Shown: piece by piece, positions 56,955 to 64,000 of the stretch
How positions within the stretch are numbered: the stretch's first letter is position 1
Layout of the letters: each line of letters opens with the position of its first letter
Assembly (NCBI GenBank): GCA_039621445.1
Contig: CP154954.1
Span: 37,371,703-37,435,702, forward strand
Reading direction: 5' to 3'
Source: Euglena gracilis
Taxonomy: Eukaryota > Euglenida > Euglenophyceae > Euglenales
Length of the DNA: 64,000 bases
Made by a program: the position numbers and the translations under genes
The notes under the pieces: generated by a model
Databases searched by the model: none
What the model was told of the DNA's origin: nothing
Seen by the model: only the letters and a program-made list of their open reading frames with translations

Positions 56955-57260
56955 ACCCCTTTATTGTCCCCCCCCTTTATTGTCCGGTCGGGCCTCCCGG
57001 GGGAGACAAGGCAGTACAGTTGGTCAAACCTTGGGGCCCCCCCTCCCCCCCCCCTGTACAGTTCCAACCCCCGCCTCCCGGGACCCCCCCTCCCCCCCAC
57101 TTCCAACCCCCCCGAGACAGATGAAATTTTTTTTAAAAACGGCTTGTTTTTTTTAACAAAAAACAAAACATGCTTTTTTAAGGGGGTGGTGCGGGTCGCG
57201 GGGGGGGTCATGGGGGGTCACGGGGGGGGGGGTCACGGGGGGGGGGGGTCACGGGGGAAA
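56955..57260. repeat. TTTATTGTCCC and GTCACGGGGG word clusters
   Basis: TTTATTGTCC with C-runs occurs here, at 55330-55370 and at 62855-63015. GTCACGGGGGG is repeated at 57190-57260 as at 48.6 kb. 56.1-56.7 kb has GGGGGCTGTCGGTTCGCC words repeated three times. No gene is supported in 56010-58400. Confidence 0.65.
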
Positions 57261-58829
57261 TATGACACTTTGCAGGTAGCCGGGAGGCAACATCCATGAC
57301 GTTGCATCTGCATTGTGATAAAATTGGTCATTTTTTGAAAGGGAATTTTGTTAGGATTTTCTTGACCAACACGTTTTTGGGATGAAGTTTGGTCCGTTTT
57401 TGACAAAATTCCGTTTTGGGGGGAAATGCACTAGTTTTTGGCACTTCTTCAAGGCATAGCTGGCGGTTTTTTTTTGAAAAAAAATGTTTTTTTTGTTTTT
57501 TATTGAAAAAAATGGGCAAAAAAAAACGGCAAAAAAAACAAAGCGGAAAATGATGGTCCAAATTTTGCCTTTGATCGCAAGGGTGAACCAATCTTAGCTC
57601 AAATGACTTGAAAACCAATACTTTTGGTTGTCTTCAACCCAAATTTGATGTTTTTCTCTGACCGAGGATGGGCAAAAAAAGCTAAAATTTGAGGCAAAAA
57701 TTTTTTTTTGCCCTGGACCCTCAATGGCGTATTTTTTTAAAAAAAAACGTGTTTTTTGACTTCGTTTTAAACGAAGTGCTAGCTATGCTTTAAGGGGCAA
57801 AGATTTTGGCCATTTTTGTCCAAAAATGGGGGGGGTCACGGGGGTGTAACGGGGGGCACGGGGGTAGTTAGTACCCCCTAAGAAATGTTTTTAATGTTTT
57901 TTAATTTTGTGAAAAAAAAACATCATGGAGGGTTTGGGGAAAAAAGAAAACATGTCTTTGTCTGTTTTTTTTTTGGAAAAAACAAAATTTTTTGTCCTTT
58001 GTTGAAAAACAAAAAAACGTCAACCCTGGCTCAATTCCGCCAAGTGTGCCAAGGGGGAGTGATTGAAGCTGCTTCCTGCCCTCCTGCTGAGTGTTTAAGG
58101 TGAAAACATTGGCCACTGTTCTTTTAAAAGGAGACAAATATTTCGCAAAATGCATCTGAATTTCGCAAAATCCATCATTGCGCAAAATCCAACCACAATT
58201 GGACAAAAAATGTTGCAACTGTCTCGGGGGTAGGCAGTACAGTTGTGATTTTCTGGGGACCCCCCCCCCTGTACAGCTTCCAACCCCCCCCTCGGACCAC
58301 CCCCCTCCCCCCCTGTGCCTTGTCTCCGGGGGCAGGTCGGTGGGACAACAAAGGGGGGGGGGTGGTATATGGGGGGGGGGGCGCTGTGTGGCTGCGGCTA
58401 AATGCCCGTTGAGGACACTTTCTTTGCAGAAGAATAGACGGGGGTGGGGCGAACCGAATCCACTGACCAGTGGCTCAGCTTCAGTTCAGGGGAGTCAGGC
58501 TATGTACAAAAGGTGTAGGGATGGGGCAGTGATGAGAGGTGTTCAAAACACGTCCCGGGGAGGTTGGGTTCTGCTGTGGCTTTGGAAACGGTTCATGAAG
58601 GGGCACAAGGTGCCAGCCTTAATAATATATGTGGAGGGAGGGAGGGAGGGAGGGGGAGGTTGTGTGGCGCGGGTGCCCAGCCTTGTGGCATGGTTGCGTG
58701 CCACGCACTGTTTGCATTGGGTTGGATTGTATTCTATTGGGACAATGGTGTTGAGGTTTGGTGACTTTGCTGCCTAGCCTTGCGACGTCCTTGCCGTCGT
58801 TTGCAGGGTTGCGGTGAAATGCGGCGTGT

Positions 58830-58935
58830 ATTTAGTTTGAGTTGGGAGAGTGAGAGCCTGTGGAGGAGGTGTCGGCATTTGCAGATAGTTCAGTTTAGAA
58901 GCACCACACAAGTTGTTTCGATATCTCTTTGGCTA
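58830..58935 (+). repeat. Dispersed 100-bp repeat, copy 2
   Basis: Partner of 54560-54660. In both places it is followed by a cluster of poly(C)-word repeats. Confidence 0.65.
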
Positions 58936-58944
58936 ACCGCCCCC

Positions 58945-59172
58945 CCCCCCCCTAATAGAAGCACGGGTGCGCTTATAGGGGACCGCCGCCTCCGGCGGCG
59001 GGGGGTGCGCTTCTATTTGGACCCTACCTGCGCGGTTTTTGTTGATTTCCTTTAGAAATCCCATCAAAATGGGGGGTGTGCTTGTAGCGGACCGCCGCCT
59101 TCGGCGGCGGGGGGTGCGCTTTTATTTGGACCCTGAGCTTGTAGCGGCCCCGTGCTTCTATTGGGGGGGGTT
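58945..59172. repeat. Tandem duplication with GCTTCTATTTGGACCC words
   Basis: Two units of about 115 bp contain GACCGCCGCCTCCGGCGGC (or TTCGGCGGC) hairpins and GGGGTGCGCTTCTATTTGG. Flanking words CTAATAGAAGC and GCTTCTATTGGGG are inverted. Confidence 0.75.
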
Positions 59173-59414
59173 TAGTTGTCAGGAGAGGCCTAAGAAAAGG
59201 AACATGGTGGTGGGCGAACCGAATCCACCGACCAGTGGCACAGCCTACTGGGTTTGCAGGAGAGGGGGCTATGTACAGATGGGATCATGGTATGGTAGTA
59301 GTGAGTGGGGATAAGAGATTAGGAGAGGTCGGCTCGCGCCGCTGGTTCGTGATCCGCAGTAGAGGTCAGCTCAAAGGAAGGACGGGACGCGGTGGGTGCT
59401 TGCCAGGACTTTTT

Positions 59415-59480
59415 TTTTTGGCACGGCTCGGCACAGCTTGGCACGGCTTGGCTCGGCACGGCTCGTGCGTGTCTCGCACG
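59415..59480. repeat. GGCACGGCTC tandem words
   Basis: Five or six 10-bp units of GGCACGGCTC/GGCACAGCTT in tandem, in a CpG-rich patch (59410-59640) with open frames on both strands but no recognisable gene. Confidence 0.65.
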
Positions 59481-59834
59481 TGTTGTGCCCGCGCTTCGCC
59501 CGTGCGAGCGCGTCGCCTGTGTCGGCGTGCTGTTCTTTGCCGTCGGGACGGGTCACAACGAGCCGTTGCACCCGTTGCACCTGTCACTTTTTGGTTTCAC
59601 TTCGATTCCCGCTGGCCTTGCCCTGAGGGGCGTGGGCCCTTTTGTGTTATTTTTTGGTGCTGGAGGGGCTACCTCCTGCCAGGCTCGCGGTTGGGAGCAT
59701 TGAATGCGAACGGGACCCACATTTGTTCCCATCACCTTGCTCTTCTTCTTGCTGCCACCCATCCAGATCCATGGGTGAGACTGCCATCACGGTGCCGGTT
59801 TGTCGACGTCTTGGGCTCCTGGATCTGGCCTGGG

Positions 59835-60390
59835 GGGGGGGGGTGTGGGGGTCGACCATGGTCGGCCCACGGTCGCCTCGGTCGCCCTTGGTCGCCCTCG
59901 GTCGCCCTTGGTCGCCCTCGGTTGTGGGGGGGTCGACCGAGAAGGTTGTGGGGGTCGACCGAGGACGACCATGGTCGACCCGTTTTGGGGGGAAATCCCT
60001 TTTGTTGCCCAACTGTTCGAGGGCCCCAAAATAACAAAATCCCTTGTGTTGCCCAACCGTTTTGGGGCGCTAATCCCTTGTGTAACCCAACTGTTTTGGG
60101 GGGCAAATCCCATTTGTTGCCCAATTTGAGGGTCCCAAAATAACAAAATCCCTTGTGTTACCCACCCGTTTTGGGGGCAAATCTCTTTTGTTGCCCGACT
60201 ATCTGAGGGGGCCCCAAAACAACAAAATACCTTGTGTTACCCACCCGTTTTGGGGGACAAATCCCTAGTGTAACCCAACTGTTTTCGGGGGCAAATCGCC
60301 TTTGCTACCAAACAAGAAACCTCCTTGTGTTTGCCCCCCCAAAATAGGTGGGTAACACAAGGGATGTTGCTATTTTGGGGCTCTCGAACA
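59835..60390. repeat. GGTCGCCCTCGGTCGCCC array and CCCGTTTTGGGG array
   Basis: 59835-59985 is a tandem of GGTCGCCCT and GGTCGACC words around G-runs. 59985-60390 repeats a roughly 60-bp unit with TGTTGCCC or TGTTACCCA, CCGTTTTGGGG and GCCCCAAAATAACAAAAT six or seven times in varying order. Confidence 0.7.
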
Positions 60391-60399
60391 GTTGGGGGT

Positions 60400-61300
60400 G
60401 TCTGGGACGCGGGGGGGACGCGGGGGGGGGACGCGGGGGGGGGACGCGGGGGAGACGCCATTTTTGGGACAGCGAAATTAGGAATTTGCCGCAAGAAAAA
60501 TTTAGCCAAATTAGGATTCTACCACAACAAATTAGGACTAACCCACCCCAAATTAGGAATCACCCACCGCAAATTAGGAATCATCCACACCAAATTAGGA
60601 ATCACCCACCTCAGATTTGCCTAAAATTAGGAATCAGCCTCCTGAATTTGGCTTTCTCGAGAACAAAATTTTGGTTCCAAAGTGGGACGCAGGGGGGGAC
60701 GCGGGGGGGGGACGCGGGGGGGACGCGGGGGAGACACCCCCGTTGGGCAACGTAGGGGATTTGCCCTGTAAAACGGGTGGGCAACACAAGGGGCAACACA
60801 AAAACGTAAAACGGGTGGGCAAAACCTGTAAAACGGGTGGGCAACACATATTTTGTTATTCTCGGCCCTCGACCAGTTGGGCCCCCTCGAGTAAACCCCC
60901 CCCCCACTTACTAACCCTCCCCCACTTACTAACCCCCCCCCCCCCACTTACTAACCCCCCCTCGGGCCGACCAACCAAACCGGGACTTATAAACCCCCCC
61001 CCCCTTCGGGAAGGAAAATGAAACCCGCCGGGGCCGCTTTTTTTTGGCCTCAAACCACCCAAAAACTGATTTTTGGCCCTTTTTTGAGATCGACCATCAT
61101 CAAAAATGCCATTTTTGACCAAATTTACCAAAAATTGCCATTTTGGGGGGGGTTTGGGGTCATTTTTGGGGTTCGGATTTTCACCAACAATTCCGGGACT
61201 TATAAACCCCCCCCCACTTACTAACCCCCCCCTTCGGCCAACCAACCAAACCGGATCCTACTAACCCCGGGGGGTTTATAAGTGGGGGGGTTTAGTTGAG
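60400..61300. repeat. GACGCGGGGG and CTTACTAACCCC word clusters
   Basis: GACGCGGGGGG tandems at 60.40-60.45 and 60.68-60.74 kb flank AAATTAGGAATCACCCACC tandems (60.48-60.62 kb). 60.89-60.99 and 61.20-61.29 kb carry ACTTACTAACCCC and CTTATAAACCCCCC in both orientations. The LETM1-like gene starts just beyond. Confidence 0.7.
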
Positions 61301-61436
61301 CAACAAAAGGGATCAGTCCCCAAAACGGGTTGAAAACATTTTTGTTGTTCTTGTGGCCGGCGAACGGTTCAGGACCCTTTCGCAGAAATGCTCGCGATTT
61401 ATGGGAATTCCTCATTCATTTTTTTGCAAACAGGTG

Positions 61437-62229
61437 ATGACGGCCGTAGTGAAGAATTTGGCGAAGTTGCCTGCGGCAACCTCCCAAATTCTCACCAATG
61501 TTTCCAAGCTCCAGACATTCCACGGATTACTTGAGGAACGTCGTGACAAATATGCACCTTTGGCCTACCACACGTACGACAATTTGAAACAGAAAACAAC
61601 TTGGCACCCCATTGCGCACGCTTGGGTGGATGAGGGGCTTCCAGTCAGCAAAAAGGTGTCAAGATGTCGTCATTTCCTCCTATTCTCGTTTGATTTAGGA
61701 GTACAACGAATATTGCTGGCTGAAAAAAGACATGCAACGGCTTCTGCCACTTGCATCGCCGTTCGTTTTCGGCATTTATGGCATCCTTCCGTTGGCAGGT
61801 TTCCAGATGATTTTAAACACTGTGCCTTCCACATTGTCTCTCAGTTTGGCTTTCCAACGATGGGTATTTGCCCTCTGCCTTCAGCAGCAAGAAAGACATT
61901 GTTTCCAAAAAGCTGGAGTGGTATTCTTCTTATGGTGATGACTTGCGGCAGCAAGTGGGTGTGTAACAACATTTTTCCCCACATTTTGAAGTACCCATGT
62001 TACAGGACCCATGTTACAACACCGATTGAAAAGGCATTTGAGGGGCACTCTGAACAATGAACACAGGCTCATGCTTGACGAAGTCACTGAATCGTACAAG
62101 GAGATCTTTTACAGCCATTACACTGGCCAACTTCGGGACGTTCGGAAGTGTGCACACCTGAGGCTGTACGATGGGGTCTGTTCCCTTTCCACATCATTGT
62201 GCATCAATCATCCATCTTGCAACTTGTGA
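61437..62229 (+). CDS. LETM1-domain protein, four exons with tiny introns
   Basis: Exons 61437-61655, 61699-61798, 61845-61958 and 62006-62229 join in frame to 218 codons; introns of 43, 46 and 47 bp all run GT to AG. The protein has a hydrophobic segment LPLASPFVFGIYGILPLA, then DGYLPSAFSSKKDIVSKKL, MLQHRLKRHLRG and QLRDVRKCAHLRLYDG. These follow the order of the LETM1/LETMD1 ribosome-binding-like domain, an inner mitochondrial membrane family linked to ion homeostasis. The N-terminus (MTAVVKNLAKLPAA) could be a mitochondrial targeting peptide. An AG with a T-rich tract (TTTTTTTGCAAACAG) lies four bases before the ATG, so a 5' leader exon or spliced leader may join there. The last part (VCSLSTSLCINHPSCNL) does not look like the family, so a further intron near 62180 or truncation is possible. 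Confidence 0.65.
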
Positions 62230-62850
62230 AATTCTTGTGAAATTCGTGTGCAAAGAAATTCAGAAAGAATGGGAGGGGTGGGTTTTGGGGCTCCCCAGCG
62301 AAATGCCAGAGGCGAAACGAGGGGGTTGGCTTCGTTTGGACCCCTTAATTTTAGGAAAAAGGAAAACAGAAGCCTCCACAAAAAAAAATGGGGGTTGCCA
62401 GTTTTCCCTTGGAAAAGGCCTTTTTAGACTTTGGTGCCTTTAGAGAGATTTTCAGTCAAATGATCCATTTTCTGGAAGTGTTGGTCAGACGAAATGAACC
62501 CTGGAGGCCCTCTATCGCCCCCCCATTCGCCTTTTTGGCTGCCGACACGCCTGGCCTGTGCTCCGGACCAAAACGTCCATTTTGGGCTCCAAATCAGGCA
62601 TTTGCCACTCACAATCGGGTTAACAACCTGACCCGGCTTCTGTCAGGCCATAGGCCAGATCGGCCACCCGTGTGCTCCTCCTTTCATTGATTTTTGTTCA
62701 GTTGGGGTGGGGGGTTGGACGTATGATTGGTGGTCGGCCCAACCACCAGTGGTCGCCAACAACCACCAAAAAATCCATCACCAAGATCCTGCAATGAGCC
62801 CGATCTCGATCGTCTCTGGAACACGAATAAAATTTAAATGAAATACCACC
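62230..62850 (+). other. Region downstream of the LETM1-like gene
   Basis: 62246-62350 is open in another frame (KEIQKEWEGWVLGLPSEM), which might be a last exon of the LETM1-like gene, but no phase-consistent splice was found. The rest shows no supportable gene. Confidence 0.3.
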
Positions 62851-62854
62851 CCCC

Positions 62855-63022
62855 CCCCCCTTTATTGTCCCCCCCCCTTTATTGTCCCTGGGCCCCGGCC
62901 GACGGGGGTTTTTTTGGCCCGGCCAATGAAATTCCTTTGGTACCCCTTTATTGTCCCCCCCCCTTTATTGTCCGGTCGGGCCTCCTGGGGGCAGGTCGGT
63001 GGGACAATAAAGGGGGGGGGGG
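62855..63022. repeat. TTTATTGTCC plus poly(C), inverted arrangement
   Basis: TTTATTGTCCC with C-runs occurs four times on the plus strand, then GGACAATAAAGGGGG closes the cluster in inverse orientation, so the locus can fold back. Confidence 0.75.
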
Positions 63023-63083
63023 GTGGTAGTAAGATAAAATGTTCAGAGAACACCTCATTTTTCTGAAAAAAATTTGGACGTGA

Positions 63084-63117
63084 GTGATCTACACCATTCT
63101 AAAATAGTGTAGATCAC
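63084..63117. other. Perfect 11-bp hairpin
   Basis: GTGATCTACAC and its exact reverse complement around a 12-base loop. Confidence 0.75.
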
Positions 63118-63368
63118 GAATTTCACACGAAAATTCCCCCCCAAAAGGGTGGGGGGTTATCGAGATTTTGTTTTCCGACCCCCCCCCAAGTGGCCCGCTG
63201 GGTCCTGGCCAAAAGGGGGGTCATTTGGGGGGTTATGGCACATTCATAATGGTTTATCAAAAAAATTTGTTAGTTGTGGACGTTGTTGCAGAAACTTGGC
63301 ACCTTTTTGATGCCCACGTTTTGGCAACTCTGAGCCAAGTAACGTGACCCCCCCCCCCCTATATGTCA

Positions 63369-63419
63369 CCCCCCCCAATTGTCGCCCCCCCCCCTTGGGG
63401 GGGGCGACAATTGGGGGGG
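63369..63419. other. Poly(C) hairpin with AATTGTCGCC arms
   Basis: CCCCAATTGTCGCCCCCC and its reverse complement face each other with a 4-base TTGG centre. Other AATTGTCGCC words follow at 63470-63480. Confidence 0.8.
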
Positions 63420-63611
63420 TTACCCATGGACCCATGGACGGGTAGGGTAAATTGAGTAACCCCCCCCCTAATTGTCGCCAGGGGGGGTCAAAACGCTCCC
63501 GGGGGGGGGTGCCATTTAGGGGGGGGTCACGTTAGCTGGCGCGAGCCAGCGTTCTGGCAACTCTAGGCCAAATAGCTGGCACAAGGGGCCGAAGTTTCCA
63601 GGTTTAGCTGT

Positions 63612-63965
63612 AATGGGCGCCTGAATGGAGATCGACTGGCCAAAACCAAAACGGGTGCCTGAATGGAAATCGACTGGCCAAACAGATTCCGATTGCAGCC
63701 TTTTTGCCAGCCGGAGGCTGGACCCCCATGTTAGTGAATGAAAAAAGTGCGAACTTGGTCGGCCGTGGGCATCAGGCAGACATCAGGCTTGTTTGGGAAT
63801 CTCGGGCAGGTCTTGGGACCTGCTTGCAGTTTTCGGTCGCCGAACTTCTCGCTGTTGAGTGTCTTGAATTTCTACTGACTTAGACGGAATTCAGGCTGAC
63901 ATTGTTAAAGTCAGTCGATTTCCATTCAGGCGCCTGTTTAGGTCAGTCGATTTCCAAGACACTGA
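63612..63965. repeat. Direct and inverted ATCGACTGGCC / CAGTCGAT repeats
   Basis: GCCTGAATGGAAATCGACTG occurs twice in tandem (63616-63680). Its inverse (GTCAGTCGATTTCCATTCAG, GTCAGTCGATTTCCAA) occurs at 63911-63957. This could be the end of an inverted-repeat element reaching the window edge. Confidence 0.7.
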
Positions 63966-64000
63966 AATCTGTTGCTGGTCAGATTTGAAATTTTTAGTGA

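Larger units (their letters stand above)
58445..59290. repeat. Paired direct repeats (GCGAACCGAATCCAC block)
   Basis: The block GGCGAACCGAATCCAC, GACCAGTGGC and GGCTATGTACA occurs at 58449-58510 and 59212-59279, in the same orientation, about 0.76 kb apart. Confidence 0.7.

Noticed and set aside
57890-58220. AT-rich Lys/Phe-rich frames
   Set aside because: They derive from runs of A and T (TTTTTTTGGAAAAAAC) and show no conserved motif or splice structure.
61296-61436. Extending the LETM1-like protein upstream to a Met at 61296
   Set aside because: The added residues come from word-repeat DNA (CCCCAAAACGGG), and a clear acceptor CAG separates it from the ATG at 61437.

Overview
The window is nuclear DNA of a eukaryote, most likely a unicellular one. 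The signs are spliceosomal GT-AG introns (two loci with introns of only 43-52 bp), Pol III-type tRNA genes, long (CA)n microsatellites, a Ty3/gypsy-like reverse transcriptase relic, and no bacterial operons or ribosome binding sites. The reverse transcriptase block motifs remind me of retroelements of dinoflagellates and other microalgae. That is from memory and I do not assign a taxon.

Layout. 0.3-8 kb: simple repeats and GC-rich islands, one of which (563-754) looks like a plus-strand exon, then a fold-back element (7.08-7.88 kb). 8.4-42.5 kb: the main find, a minus-strand chain of GC-rich exons separated by 0.1-4 kb of AT-richer, repeat-filled sequence. It starts with single-copy exons (42.5 to 39.3 kb). 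Copies of three module types follow: A (full copies 330-342 bp, core residues DDDVIVVRSRPS), C (core TPREG) and B (core GGAGRPPV followed by a Gly/Ser tract). Most modules have AG and GT at their edges, and most keep a length and reading frame that lets them be joined: A is phase 1-1, C phase 1-0, B phase 0-1, and C+B together 1-1. I read this as one very large modular gene, or a tandem cluster of related genes, built by repeated exon duplication. I do not recognise the protein. Introns of this region hold a reverse transcriptase relic (34.0-34.7 kb) and several dispersed repeat families.

42.5-64 kb has a different texture: almost no GC-rich exons, many poly(G)/poly(C) runs joined to short words that are repeated within each locus, fold-back structures (the largest 52.2-53.5 kb, enclosing a tandem array of about 120-bp units), perfect hairpins, two convergent tRNA-Leu(CAA) genes (50.6-50.8 kb), a spliced hAT/DUF659-like transposase fragment (55.5-56.0 kb), and one compact plus-strand gene for a LETM1-domain protein (61.4-62.2 kb) with three introns of 43-47 bp.

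Exon calls rest on splice signals, phase arithmetic and copy-to-copy protein conservation read by eye. No alignment, transcript or database search was possible. Boundaries given with 'about' may be off by tens of bases, and single-base errors in the long homopolymers would alter some frames.
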